Part shown: positions 26,943-35,695 of the stretch, one piece after another | Layout of the letters: each line of letters begins with the position of its first letter | How positions within the stretch are numbered: the first letter of the stretch is position 1 | Origin: Parafannyhessea umbonata | GTDB lineage: Bacteria; Actinomycetota; Coriobacteriia; Coriobacteriales; Atopobiaceae | Direction: 5' to 3' | Assembly: GCF_900111255.1 (NCBI RefSeq) | Contig: NZ_FOGP01000005.1 | Location: forward strand, 1-64,000 | Length of the DNA: 64,000 nt | Program-made: the position numbers and the translations under genes | Notes under the pieces: model-generated | The model's database searches: none | Told to the model about the DNA's origin: nothing | Seen by the model: only the letters and a program-made list of their open reading frames with translations

Positions 26943-27001
26943 TTTCCCGCTTATGTCCCTATCAAATGGGGCGATGTCGGATATAACCGTATGGAGGCAA
27001 A

Positions 27002-27823
27002 TTGCAATCAGCCACCACCAAAGCGGGGGTTTCGGCAAAGGACGCCTGGTACCCCGCCTCTAAGCGAGACATCTTCATTCTGAAGGAGCTCGTCTCCAAG
27101 GACTTCAAGCTCAAGTACCGTCGCAGTGCCCTGGGTGTCGTGTGGAGCGTTCTCAACCCGCTGCTCATGATGCTTGTTATGGCGGCGGTCTTCGGCAGCT
27201 TCATGCGCTACAACGACCCCACCTTGGGTAACTACGCCGTCTACCTCATTCTTGGCAACACCGCGTTCCAGCTCATGAACGACGCGACGAGCCAGGGTAT
27301 GGGCTCCATCATTGGTGCCTCGTCCCTTCTCAAGAAGGTCAAGATCAACCGATACGTCTTTCCGGTAGAAAAGGCGCTTTTTGCGGGCGTCAACTATCTT
27401 TTCTCGCTCATCGCAATTGCCATCGTCATGCTCGTCGAGCAGGTGCCCCTTGGAGTCACGGCGCTTCTCCTGCCTTTTGGCATCCTCATGTTGCTCTTCT
27501 TTAGCATCGGCTTGTCGCTCCTGCTCTCGGCGCTCTCGGTGTTCTTCCGCGACGTCATGCACCTCTGGAGCGTCGTGCTGACTGCGTGGACCTACGCCAC
27601 CCCGCTCTTCTATCCCTTCGCTATCCTTCCCGGTTGGATGCAGGCGCTCGAGCGCTTCAATCCCATGTACGTGTACGTCACCTACGTTAGGGATGTCGTT
27701 CTGTACCAGACCGTCCCCTCGGTTGGCATGCACGTCGCATGCGTCGCCTTTGCCGCGGTCTCGCTCTTGCTGGGCATGGTGGTCTTCAAGAAGAACCAGC
27801 ACAAGTTCATCCTCTTTATCTAG
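27002..27823 (+). CDS. ABC-2 type polysaccharide/teichoic-acid export permease
   Basis: Membrane half of an exporter that flips lipid-linked glycans across the membrane. The 273 residues start with a cytoplasmic amphipathic region ('DIFILKELVSKDFKLKYRRSALGVVW' style) and have about six membrane helices with the ABC-2 pattern of TagG/Wzm/KpsM proteins. The start is TTG 27002 with GGAGG only 4 nt upstream, a tight spacing. The ATPase gene follows after 9 nt and a GT2 gene after that, so the three probably act on one surface glycan. Confidence 0.88.
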   Translation: MQSATTKAGVSAKDAWYPASKRDIFILKELVSKDFKLKYRRSALGVVWSVLNPLLMMLVMAAVFGSFMRYNDPTLGNYAVYLILGNTAFQLMNDATSQGMGSIIGASSLLKKVKINRYVFPVEKALFAGVNYLFSLIAIAIVMLVEQVPLGVTALLLPFGILMLLFFSIGLSLLLSALSVFFRDVMHLWSVVLTAWTYATPLFYPFAILPGWMQALERFNPMYVYVTYVRDVVLYQTVPSVGMHVACVAFAAVSLLLGMVVFKKNQHKFILFI

Positions 27824-27832
27824 GAGCAGGTT

Positions 27833-28921
27833 TTGCCTAACACTTCAGCAGAGATGCCTGAATGGCTTCCCGTCGCGACGCTTACGCAGAGCGACCTCAC
27901 GTTCGGCGAGCACACATTCCTCGATGCCTCCGTCATCGGCAATGCTCCTCGTCACGTTCTCTATTCCTATTACTGGAACATCGAGGGTGGCGGACTTGGC
28001 GACAAGACCGGCACTCCCGGCGATCAGACGAGGTTCGGCTTCATCCCTCCGTGTCCCGGCCGCTTCCTCCTCACCGTCGAGGCCCATGGCTCCGACGGCG
28101 TGGTGAGAAACGCGAGTGCCTGGGTCACCGTTAGGTCCTCGTCGGAGGCGACCCTCAAGCGTCCGGACGTATCCCAGAGCGATGCCGAGGACGTCATCTC
28201 CGTCGACGACGTCTCGATGATCTTCAACGTCGCCTCCGAGCAGTTCGGCTCGCTCAAGGAGTACTTCATCGCCCTCATGCGCCACGAACTCAAGTTCAAG
28301 GAGTTCCGCGCGCTCAACCACATCAGCTTCAACGTGAAGCGCGGCGAGGCGTTCGGACTCGTGGGCACCAATGGCTCGGGCAAGTCGACCATGCTCAAGA
28401 TCATCGCCGGCGTCCTCGAGGCCTCCGAGGGCAACTGCAGTGTGCATGGGTCCATCGCACCGCTCATCGAGCTTGGCGCAGGCTTCGACATGGAACTCAC
28501 CGCCAAGGAGAACATCTATCTCAACGGCGCCCTGCTGGGCTACCGCAAGGAGTTCATCGACGAGCACTTCAATGACATCGTCGAGTTCGCCGAGCTCCAG
28601 AACTTTATGGACATGCCCCTCAAGAACTACTCCTCGGGCATGGTCGCGCGCATCGCCTTCGCCATCGCCACGATCACTGAACCCGACATCCTCATCGTCG
28701 ACGAGACGCTCTCCGTCGGCGACTACCTGTTCCAGCAGAAGTGCGAGAAGCGCATCCAGGAACTCGTTGCGTCGGGCAACGTCACGGTGCTTCTCGTCAG
28801 CCACTCCATCGACCTGGTCGAGCGCATCTGCAACAGGGTCTGCTGGATCGAGAAGGGGCAGATGAGGATGCTGGGCACGACCGACGAGGTCTGCGCGGCG
28901 TACAAGAGCATCGGAGCATAA
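27833..28921 (+). CDS. Polysaccharide export ABC ATPase with an N-terminal Ig-like domain
   Basis: ATPase partner of the upstream permease, TagH/Wzt/KpsT type. The 362 residues carry Walker A GTNGSGKST (178-186), signature YSSGM (266-270), Walker B ILIVDE (286-291) and the family's 'IAPLIELGAGF' block. Unlike TagH or Wzt, which extend at the C-terminus, this protein has about 115 extra residues at the N-terminus with a beta-rich triple-tyrosine/PKD-like pattern (YSYYW at 44-48, then 'PGRFLLTVEAHGSDG' and 'ASAWVTV'). The protein ends right after the ATPase fold. TTG 27833 is chosen because AGGAG precedes it and the N-terminal domain reads through cleanly. Confidence 0.87.
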   Translation: MPNTSAEMPEWLPVATLTQSDLTFGEHTFLDASVIGNAPRHVLYSYYWNIEGGGLGDKTGTPGDQTRFGFIPPCPGRFLLTVEAHGSDGVVRNASAWVTVRSSSEATLKRPDVSQSDAEDVISVDDVSMIFNVASEQFGSLKEYFIALMRHELKFKEFRALNHISFNVKRGEAFGLVGTNGSGKSTMLKIIAGVLEASEGNCSVHGSIAPLIELGAGFDMELTAKENIYLNGALLGYRKEFIDEHFNDIVEFAELQNFMDMPLKNYSSGMVARIAFAIATITEPDILIVDETLSVGDYLFQQKCEKRIQELVASGNVTVLLVSHSIDLVERICNRVCWIEKGQMRMLGTTDEVCAAYKSIGA

Positions 28922-30049
28922 ATGAACTCGCAGGTAGACGTTACCGTCGTCCTTCCCATCTATAACACCGACAAATACCTTGACCAGGCGCTCTCGTCTG
29001 TCGAGAAGAACGATCGCATCAATCTCGAAATTCTTGCCATCAACGACGGCTCCACTGACCTCTCGCTCCAGATCATGAGGGAGCACGAGGCAAGGGACTC
29101 GCGCGTGCGCGTGATCGACAAGGCCAACCAGGGTTACGGCGCCTCCGTCAACAGGGGCTTCCGCGAGGCTCGCGGTACCTACGTGGCCATCCTCGAGCCC
29201 GATGACTATGTCGAGCCCCACATGTACGACGACCTGTTCGAGTTTGCGATGAGCTTCGGTATGGTCACGCCTCCCGACGTGGTCAAGTCCCCGTACTGGC
29301 GCATCTACATGCCTGGCACGCCCGAAGAGACGAGGCTCAACTGCGCCTACTACGATCGCATCAAGCCCAAGCGGCAGCCCTTCACCATCTTCGACTGCCC
29401 GCGCGTCGTCCAGCACCACCCCTCCATCTGGTCCGCTCTTTATCGCAAGGGCTTCCTGGAGGAGAAGGGCATCACCTTCAAGGAGGTGCCCGGTGCGGGA
29501 TGGGTGGACAATCCGTTCCTGTTCGAGACCATGTGCCGGGCCGAATCCATAGTCTTCAAGAACACTCCGTACTACTGCTACCGAGAGGACCTGCCCGGCT
29601 CGTCGTCTGCCACGCGCGTGCTCTCGCTCTCGTTCGAGCGTTGGAATGACATGGCCGACGTCGTAGAGCGCCTGGGCATCACCGACGGGGGAGTCCTCAA
29701 GGCACTCGCAACCATCGGCTTCCGCTATGCCGGAGAAGCAATAGGCAGGGGAGCGCTCGACGACCCCGCCCTCAAGGACCAGATGGCCAAGCTCTTCTCG
29801 CGAATTGACGAAGAGACGATTCTGGGCCTGCAGAACGTCTCGCCCCAGCTGAGGAAGCTCGCCTTTGAGCTCTCGAATCGTCCCGTCCCCTCGATTTCGA
29901 AGCTCGGCTACCTCCTTGGACTCGTTTCCGAGTTCGCCTACGCCACGCGCTGCAACGGCCTTGGCTTTGCTATTTCGCAGATTTCGCGCTATCGCGACCG
30001 TAGGAAGCGTCAGGACAAGTGCTCCGAGGGGCATTCCGCCGAGGTCTAG
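28922..30049 (+). CDS. Family 2 glycosyltransferase
   Basis: Soluble GT-A glycosyltransferase of 375 residues. The N-terminus shows VVLPIYNTDKYLDQAL (9-24) and NDGST (41-45), with the metal site EPDD at 92-95, the standard GT2 pattern. The C-terminal half (about 210-370) is helical and unassigned. It begins immediately after the ATPase stop and is probably in the same operon. It likely builds or modifies the glycan exported by the adjacent ABC transporter; the sugar donor is unknown. Confidence 0.85.
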   Translation: MNSQVDVTVVLPIYNTDKYLDQALSSVEKNDRINLEILAINDGSTDLSLQIMREHEARDSRVRVIDKANQGYGASVNRGFREARGTYVAILEPDDYVEPHMYDDLFEFAMSFGMVTPPDVVKSPYWRIYMPGTPEETRLNCAYYDRIKPKRQPFTIFDCPRVVQHHPSIWSALYRKGFLEEKGITFKEVPGAGWVDNPFLFETMCRAESIVFKNTPYYCYREDLPGSSSATRVLSLSFERWNDMADVVERLGITDGGVLKALATIGFRYAGEAIGRGALDDPALKDQMAKLFSRIDEETILGLQNVSPQLRKLAFELSNRPVPSISKLGYLLGLVSEFAYATRCNGLGFAISQISRYRDRRKRQDKCSEGHSAEV

Positions 30050-30118
30050 CGAGGGCGATTGGCTTGCCGCGGGCTTGCTCGTGCGGTGGGGGAAGCCCCG
30101 CATTCGCTTACGTTTTTT

Positions 30119-30149
30119 ATCGACCCGTCTATGGCGGGTCGATTTTTTT
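30119..30149 (+). terminator. Intrinsic terminator of the export/GT2 operon
   Basis: ATCGACCCG (30119-30127) pairs exactly with CGGGTCGAT (30135-30143), with seven T at 30143-30149. It closes the operon before the pyr promoter. Confidence 0.92.
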
Positions 30150-30169
30150 GCTATTGGCAAGATTCTCGC

Positions 30170-30197
30170 TTGTATCCGTTGTTTCTCGCGATATATT
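30170..30197 (+). promoter_or_regulatory. Probable promoter of the pyr operon
   Basis: TTGTAT (30170-30175), 16-nt spacer, TATATT (30192-30197). Transcription would start near 30204, leaving a leader of about 137 nt with the attenuator before pyrR. Confidence 0.6.
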
Positions 30198-30291
30198 GAA
30201 TAAGACCTTTAAGCGCGGTACGAGATGCCGGCAAGGACGCTTTGATTATTGTAGGATCTCCGTTTAGGTGGTCTGACATAGCTTTCTTCCG

Positions 30292-30325
30292 ACGCTTGTG
30301 CCGCATGTGCGGACAGGCGTTTTTT
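30292..30325 (+). terminator. Attenuator terminator before pyrR
   Basis: ACGCTTGT (30292-30299) pairs with ACAGGCGT (30313-30320, one G-U), and CCGC/GCGG extends the stem. A T run 30320-30325 ends 15 nt before the pyrR start codon. A terminator in this place fits PyrR-dependent attenuation. The leader segment CGGCAAG near 30233 could pair with part of the 5' arm as an antiterminator. I could not find a clear match to the Bacillus PyrR-binding loop. Confidence 0.75.
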
Positions 30326-30340
30326 ATTGGAAGGAGTGCC

Positions 30341-30913
30341 ATGGCAGAGAACAGCCCCAAGGCCGTCATCATGGATGGGCAGGCAATGGCTAGGGCAGTG
30401 ACTCGCATTGCCCACGAGATCATCGAGCGCAACGAGGGTGCCCAGGACCTCGCCCTCGTTGGCATCATCAGGCGCGGCGAGACGCTTGCTAACAGACTCG
30501 CCGATGCAATCGAGGGGATCGAGGGGACGCGTCCCGTGATCGGCTCGCTCGACATCAGCTTCTATCGCGACGACTTCATGCGCAACGTAGCGCCCGTGCT
30601 GCACGGCACGAACATTCCCTTTGACATCGACAATCGCACGATCGTCCTGGTGGACGACGTGCTCTACACCGGCAGGACGGTCCGCTCCGCGCTCAATGCG
30701 CTGATGGACTACGGCCGTCCCCAGTCCGTGCAGCTCGCCGTCATGGTTGACCGCGGCCACCGCGAGCTTCCCATCCGTGCGGACTTCGTTGGCAAGAACG
30801 TGCCTTCTTCCCACGAGGAGGACGTGCGCGTGTGCATTACTCCGCTCGACGAGCGTGACTCCGTCGAGATCTGGAGTCTCGATACCGAAAAGAATGCCGG
30901 AGGTGCAAACTAG
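30341..30913 (+). CDS. pyrR: Bifunctional pyr operon regulator/uracil phosphoribosyltransferase PyrR
   Basis: RNA-binding attenuation protein that senses UMP/UTP against PRPP and also has uracil phosphoribosyltransferase activity. The 190-residue protein has the PRPP-binding signature VLVDDVLYTGRT (about 102-113) and the family segments 'GIIRRGETLA' and 'LDISFYRDD'. The ATG at 30341 is set by GGAAGGAG; the frame is open upstream but unsupported. It is the first gene of pyrRBCKDF and sits behind its own presumed target hairpin. pyrB starts at the base after its stop. Confidence 0.93.
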   Translation: MAENSPKAVIMDGQAMARAVTRIAHEIIERNEGAQDLALVGIIRRGETLANRLADAIEGIEGTRPVIGSLDISFYRDDFMRNVAPVLHGTNIPFDIDNRTIVLVDDVLYTGRTVRSALNALMDYGRPQSVQLAVMVDRGHRELPIRADFVGKNVPSSHEEDVRVCITPLDERDSVEIWSLDTEKNAGGAN

Positions 30914-31852
30914 ATGCTCTCAGTCAAACATCTCATCGACACGTACAGCCTTACAGCCGATGACATCACCCAGATTCTCGACACGGCCGCCGCGTTCGAG
31001 TCCGTCAACAACGCGCGCGTCATCAAGAAGGTTCCCGCGCTGCGCGGCCGCACGATCGTGAATCTCTTCCTTGAGCCCTCCACGCGCACCAAGAGCTCCT
31101 TCGAGCTCGCCGAGAAGCGCCTCTCTGCCGACTCCATCTCCATGGGCGGCAGCACCTCTTCCGTCGTCAAGGGTGAGAGCCTCGCGGACACGATCCAGAC
31201 CATCGACGCAATGAACGTTGACATGTTCATCTGCCGCGCCCGTCTCGCCGGCACGCCCCAGAAGATCACCGAGAACACCGACGCCATCGTCATCAACGCA
31301 GGTGACGGCAAGCACCAGCACCCCACGCAGGCCATGCTTGACCTCTACACCATTCGCAAGCACTTCGGCCACCTCGCGGGCCTCAAGGTCGCCATCGTCG
31401 GCGACCTTGCCCACAGCCGCGTCTGCGGATCGCTCGCCCCTGCGCTCAAGACCATGGGCGCGGAGGTTGTACTCGTCGGCCCTCCCACCTTCCAGGTGGA
31501 CGACCCCGAGTGGTTCGGCTGCCCCCAGACCTGGAGCCTCGATGAGGTAATAGACGACGTTGACGTCGTCTACATGCTTCGCGTTCAGCTCGAGCGCATG
31601 GAGGGCGCGACCATTCCTTCTCGCCGCGAGTACAACCGCCTCTACGGCCTCGACATGAACCGCGTGCACCGCATGAAGGAGAACGCGATCATCTGCCACC
31701 CTGGCCCCATGAACCGTGGCATGGAGATCAACGCTGACGTGGCCGACTGTGGCCGCTCTAGGATTCTGAACCAGGTCAACGCTGGTGTTCTTACCCGCAT
31801 GGCCGAGATGTACCTGCTGCTGGGAGGAGAGAACAATGGCATTTCTGCTTAA
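30914..31852 (+). CDS. pyrB: Aspartate carbamoyltransferase catalytic subunit
   Basis: Joins carbamoyl phosphate and aspartate, the second step of UMP synthesis. The 312 residues carry the carbamoyl-phosphate motif PSTRTKSSF (55-63) and 'HPTQAMLDLYT' as well as 'HPGPMNRGMEI'. No regulatory pyrI follows, as expected in a PyrR-controlled operon. Its last 17 nt overlap pyrC. Confidence 0.96.
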   Translation: MLSVKHLIDTYSLTADDITQILDTAAAFESVNNARVIKKVPALRGRTIVNLFLEPSTRTKSSFELAEKRLSADSISMGGSTSSVVKGESLADTIQTIDAMNVDMFICRARLAGTPQKITENTDAIVINAGDGKHQHPTQAMLDLYTIRKHFGHLAGLKVAIVGDLAHSRVCGSLAPALKTMGAEVVLVGPPTFQVDDPEWFGCPQTWSLDEVIDDVDVVYMLRVQLERMEGATIPSRREYNRLYGLDMNRVHRMKENAIICHPGPMNRGMEINADVADCGRSRILNQVNAGVLTRMAEMYLLLGGENNGISA

Positions 31853-33125
31853 GGGAGCCCACGCCGTCGACCCTCAGGTCGGCCTCGACAAGGTAGTCGA
31901 CGTCCTGATTGACGGCGAGGATATTGTTGAGGTCGCGGAGTCCATCGACGCGCCCGAGGCCGAGGTGGTCGACGCCCGCGGCAAGTACCTGGTTCCGGGC
32001 CTCGTCGACATGCACGTCCACTTCCGCGATCCCGGCTTCGAGTACAAGGAGGACATCGCCTCCGGCTGCCGCGCCGCGACCCATGGCGGCTTCACCGACG
32101 TCGCGACAATGCCCAACACCGACCCCGTCACCGACACGGGTACCGGCGTACGCTACCAGATCGACCGTGGTCGTGCGGCCGACCTCTGCCACGTCCGTCC
32201 AATCGGCGCGCTTACCCGTGGCGAGAAGGGCGAGGCCCTTGCGGAGATCGGTGACATGGTCCTCGAGGGTGCCTGCGCCTTCTCTGACGACGGCCACGGC
32301 GTCCAGAGCGCCGGCATGATGCGCACCGCAATGGGCTACGTCTCCCAGTTTGACCGCGTCGCCATCGCGCACTGTGAGGTCGAGTCGCTCACCACGCACG
32401 GCGTCATCAACGAGGGTCGCGCCTCGACGCGCCTTGGCATGTTCGGCTGGCCGGCGCTTGGCGAGGAGCTCGAGATCTATCGCGACATCGAGCTCTGCCG
32501 CCTCACTGGCTGCCCTCTCCACATCGCCCACATTTCGACCAAGAAGGGACTGGACCTTGTCAAGGCTGCAAAGGCCGAGGGTCTTCCGGTCACCTGCGAG
32601 GTCACGCCGCACCACATCTTCCTCAACGAGGATGACGTGACCGCCGAGTACAACACCAACCTCAAGATGAATCCTCCTCTGAGGCTCAAGAGCGATATGG
32701 AAGCCCTGCGCGAGGGCATCGTCGACGGCTCCATCGATTGCATCGTCACCGATCACGCTCCTCACGCCAAGCACGAGAAGGACTGCGAGTGGGAGATCGC
32801 CTTCTTTGGCACCATCGGCCTCGAGACCTCGCTGCCCCTCATGCTCAACAACATGGTTCGCTCCGGCGAGATGAGCTGGGCTAGGCTCGTCGAGGTCATG
32901 GCCATCAACCCCCGCTCCGTCCTGAGGTTGAAGCCGGTCAAGATCGAGAAGGGCTCCAAGGCAGACCTCACGCTCATCGATCCCGAGAAGGAGATCACCG
33001 TCAGCGAGGACTATTTCGAGAGCAAGTCCAAGAACTCCGCGTTCCTGGGCATGAACCTCGTCGGTGTCGCCACCGACGTCTTTGTCGACGGCAAGAGGAC
33101 CCTCGTGGACGGTCAGGTGGCCTAG
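31836..33125 (+). CDS. pyrC: Dihydroorotase (class I)
   Basis: Zinc metalloenzyme that closes carbamoyl aspartate to dihydroorotate. The 429 residues contain DMHVHFRDPG with metal ligands His60 and His62, the substrate-binding 'GFEYKEDI', and later 'CEVTPHH' and 'TDHAPH' motifs. The ATG at 31836 follows GGGAGGAGAG and overlaps the pyrB end by 17 nt. Confidence 0.95.
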   Translation: MAFLLKGAHAVDPQVGLDKVVDVLIDGEDIVEVAESIDAPEAEVVDARGKYLVPGLVDMHVHFRDPGFEYKEDIASGCRAATHGGFTDVATMPNTDPVTDTGTGVRYQIDRGRAADLCHVRPIGALTRGEKGEALAEIGDMVLEGACAFSDDGHGVQSAGMMRTAMGYVSQFDRVAIAHCEVESLTTHGVINEGRASTRLGMFGWPALGEELEIYRDIELCRLTGCPLHIAHISTKKGLDLVKAAKAEGLPVTCEVTPHHIFLNEDDVTAEYNTNLKMNPPLRLKSDMEALREGIVDGSIDCIVTDHAPHAKHEKDCEWEIAFFGTIGLETSLPLMLNNMVRSGEMSWARLVEVMAINPRSVLRLKPVKIEKGSKADLTLIDPEKEITVSEDYFESKSKNSAFLGMNLVGVATDVFVDGKRTLVDGQVA

Positions 33126-33143
33126 TCCGCTCGCATCACATCT

Positions 33144-33178
33144 CGTGGCGCGATACCCTAATGGGGTCTCGCGCCACG
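33144..33178 (+). repeat. Long intergenic hairpin between pyrC and pyrK
   Basis: CGTGGCGCGA (33144-33153) is the exact reverse complement of TCGCGCCACG (33169-33178), and ACCC/GGGT extend the stem inside. No T run follows, and AAGGAGGA of pyrK begins about 8 nt later. It is likely an mRNA processing or stability element rather than a terminator. Confidence 0.6.
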
Positions 33179-33199
33179 TCTGTATAAGGAGGACGTACT

Positions 33200-33991
33200 G
33201 TGCATCTGGATGCCAAGGTACATCAATACGACTTTACGGTTGTATCGAACGAGCGGGTGGGAGACGGAATATTTCGCCTCGTCATCAGCTGTCCCGAGCT
33301 CGCCTCGCTGATTCTTCCGGGGCAGTTCATGAACTTCCGCGTTCCGGGGGACGCTTCCCACATCGTCAGGATCCCGCTTTCCTTCGCTTCGAGCGATGCG
33401 GGTACGGGCACCATCGAGCTCGTTTACGCCGCGGTGGGCGAGGGGACGAGGCGACTCTCCCTCTTGGAGGCCGGAGACGGTTCCGACCTGTTGGGGCCTT
33501 GCGGCCATGGCTGGAATGTCAGGCCTGGAGGCAGGGCACTCTGCGTCGCCGGCGGCGTCGGTGTTCCTCCGGTGCTTGCTGCCGCGAGGGCTCTCGTGCA
33601 GGCCGGCCGCACCGTCGACGTCGTGCTTGGCGCCCAGACCGCCTCGAGGCTCTGGGGCGAGACGGACGCGCTCGCCCTTGGCGCCGGGGAGGTCATGGTC
33701 TGCACCGACGACGGCTCCTATGGCATGAGGGGCTTTGCGACCATCGCCGTAGAGAAGCTCTTCTCCGCCAACGAGTACGACCTCGTGGTCACCTGCGGGC
33801 CCAACGTCATGATGGGCGCCGTCGCGCGCATTGCAGAGGATGCCGGCGTGGAGTGCCAGGCCTCCCTCGAGCGCATGATGACCTGCGGGTTCGGTGCCTG
33901 CAGCACCTGCAACGTCGCCATGAGGGCCGGCGGCTACAAGGCCTGCTGCATGGACGGTCCCGTATTTGACGCAAAGGAGGTCGCGTGGTGA
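33200..33991 (+). CDS. pyrK: Dihydroorotate dehydrogenase electron-transfer subunit PyrK
   Basis: FAD and 2Fe-2S subunit that lets PyrD (type 1B) pass electrons to NAD+. The 263 residues show a ferredoxin-reductase-like FAD domain ('GQFMNFRVPG', 'VRIPLSFAS'), a nucleotide domain (GGVGVPPV) and the C-terminal cluster cysteines Cys229, Cys234, Cys237 and Cys249. The GTG at 33200 follows AAGGAGGA. It overlaps pyrD by four bases. Confidence 0.94.
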   Translation: MHLDAKVHQYDFTVVSNERVGDGIFRLVISCPELASLILPGQFMNFRVPGDASHIVRIPLSFASSDAGTGTIELVYAAVGEGTRRLSLLEAGDGSDLLGPCGHGWNVRPGGRALCVAGGVGVPPVLAAARALVQAGRTVDVVLGAQTASRLWGETDALALGAGEVMVCTDDGSYGMRGFATIAVEKLFSANEYDLVVTCGPNVMMGAVARIAEDAGVECQASLERMMTCGFGACSTCNVAMRAGGYKACCMDGPVFDAKEVAW

Positions 33992-34914
33992 GCGATACCG
34001 TGAACATGTCCGTCGACCTCGGCGGCATCAAGATGAAGAACCCCATCAACACTGCGTCCGGAACCTTCGGCAACGGTTGGCAGTTCGAGGGATTCTACGA
34101 CGTCAGCACCCTTGGCGCCATCACGACCAAGGGTTGCGCGGCCGAGCCGTGGGACGGCAATCCCGCACCGCGCATGTGCGAGGTCAACTCGGCCATCATG
34201 AACTCCGTCGGCCTTCAGAATCCCGGGGCCCACGCGTTCGTAGAGACCTATGGCGAATACCTGGCGGGACTCGAGGGTCGTGGAACGCGCGTCATCGTCC
34301 AGGTCGCGGGCCACTCCCTCGAGGAGTACGCCCGGGCCGTCGAGCTTTTTGACGAGCTCGCGCCGTTTGCCTCCGGCTTCGAAATTAACATCTCGTGTCC
34401 CAACGTGAGCAAGGGCGGCGCCGCCATGGGCGCAACTCCCAAAGCGGCCGCCGAGGTCATGCGTGCGGTTCGCCCCCTCACTTCGAGGCCCGTCGTTGTC
34501 AAGATGGCGCCGCATGACGTCGCCGAGATCGGGCGCGCGCTGGAGGCCGAGGGTGCGGACGCACTCTCGCTCATCAATACCATTCCCGCCATGGCCATCG
34601 ACGTGAGGACTAGAAGAAGCCGCCTCTCGAGGGCCACGGCTGGCCTTTCCGGCCCCGCCATTCACAACATCGCGGTGCGCATGGTCTGGGAATGCCACAA
34701 CGCGGTCGATATCCCGCTGTGCGGAATCGGCGGCGTCTCCTCGGGTGCGGACGCGGCCGAGTTCATCCTGGCCGGAGCCACGGCCGTCTCTGTCGGTACG
34801 GCGAACCTTACCGACCCCACGAGTGCCCCGAGGATACTGTCAGAGCTTGAGCAATGGGCCGAGTCCCAGGGTGTCCGTGACATCAACGATTTGATTGGAG
34901 CTGCCGAATGCTAG
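33988..34914 (+). CDS. pyrD: Dihydroorotate dehydrogenase B, catalytic subunit
   Basis: FMN enzyme oxidising dihydroorotate to orotate; the neighbouring pyrK makes it the NAD-linked type 1B. About 308 residues with 'NPINTASGTFGNGW', 'EINISCPNV' and 'CGIGGVSSGADA', including the catalytic cysteine in the ISCPN segment. Two adjacent GTG codons (33985 and 33988) could start translation; 33988 gives the GTGA overlap with the pyrK stop. AAAGGAGG precedes both. Confidence 0.94.
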   Translation: MSDTVNMSVDLGGIKMKNPINTASGTFGNGWQFEGFYDVSTLGAITTKGCAAEPWDGNPAPRMCEVNSAIMNSVGLQNPGAHAFVETYGEYLAGLEGRGTRVIVQVAGHSLEEYARAVELFDELAPFASGFEINISCPNVSKGGAAMGATPKAAAEVMRAVRPLTSRPVVVKMAPHDVAEIGRALEAEGADALSLINTIPAMAIDVRTRRSRLSRATAGLSGPAIHNIAVRMVWECHNAVDIPLCGIGGVSSGADAAEFILAGATAVSVGTANLTDPTSAPRILSELEQWAESQGVRDINDLIGAAEC

Positions 34915-35633
34915 GTGAAGAGGCTGCGCGTGAGTCCGTTATCGTCGCGCTAGATTGTGACAAGCAGATCGCGCTAGAGCTTGCCGACAGGCTTCGTGAC
35001 AAGGCACGCTGGGTCAAGGTCGGCATGACGCTCTTCTACGCCGAGGGCCCGTCCATCGTGAGAGAGATGCACGATAGGGGGTTCAAGGTATTTCTCGACC
35101 TAAAGATCCACGACATCCCCTTCCAGGTCAGGGGAGCTGCCCGCTCCGCCTCGCTCTCGGGTGCAGATATCCTTTCCATTCACGGCCTGGGCTCCTCTGC
35201 CATGATCGCCCAGGCGCGTGAGGGCGTTGAGGAGGCCGCTGCCAAGCGCGACGGCGACCGCACGAGGCTCGTCGCGATTTCCGTGCTGACGAGCATGGAC
35301 CAGGGCTCGCTTTCCGAGGTCGGCATCGAGCTTCCTGTCAAGGACGAGGTCGCAAGGCTCGCTAAGCTCTCCTTTGACGCGGGCTCCGACGGCATCGTCT
35401 GCTCTCCGCAGGAGGCTGCCCAGATGCGCAAACTTCTGGGTCCGGAGGCCCTGCTCGTAACCCCGGGCGTCAGGCCGGTCGGCTCTGCGGTCGGTGACCA
35501 GAAGCGCGTTGCCACGCCTGCGGCTGCGATTGCTGCTGGAGCATCGAAAATTGTGGTCGGTCGCCCAATAACGCAGGCCGATGAGCCAATTTCTGCCTTC
35601 GAATGCATAGTGAATGAGCTAGTGAAGGGCTAA
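34908..35633 (+). CDS. pyrF: Orotidine 5'-phosphate decarboxylase
   Basis: Decarboxylates OMP to UMP. The 241 residues have the active-site segment DLKIHDIP with Asp64, Lys66 and Asp69, 'VIVALDC' at the N-terminus and 'VTPGVRP' near the phosphate site. It overlaps the end of pyrD by 7 nt and is the last gene of the pyr cluster. pyrE, which makes its substrate, is not in the window. Confidence 0.95.
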   Translation: MLGEEAARESVIVALDCDKQIALELADRLRDKARWVKVGMTLFYAEGPSIVREMHDRGFKVFLDLKIHDIPFQVRGAARSASLSGADILSIHGLGSSAMIAQAREGVEEAAAKRDGDRTRLVAISVLTSMDQGSLSEVGIELPVKDEVARLAKLSFDAGSDGIVCSPQEAAQMRKLLGPEALLVTPGVRPVGSAVGDQKRVATPAAAIAAGASKIVVGRPITQADEPISAFECIVNELVKG

Positions 35634-35695
35634 TATTCTTTACGGGAGCGGTATTGAAGTGCAGTTATGTGTATTTCAGCCCGTCCACGTGCGTT

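Noticed and set aside
26495-27001. Integrated element at the tRNA-Asn genes
   Set aside because: No integrase gene and no partial tRNA 3'-end repeat flank the downstream cluster within the window.
27845-30160. 771-codon minus-strand open frame opposite the ABC ATPase and GT2 genes
   Set aside because: It spans two real plus-strand genes and a terminator and has the composition expected of an antisense shadow.
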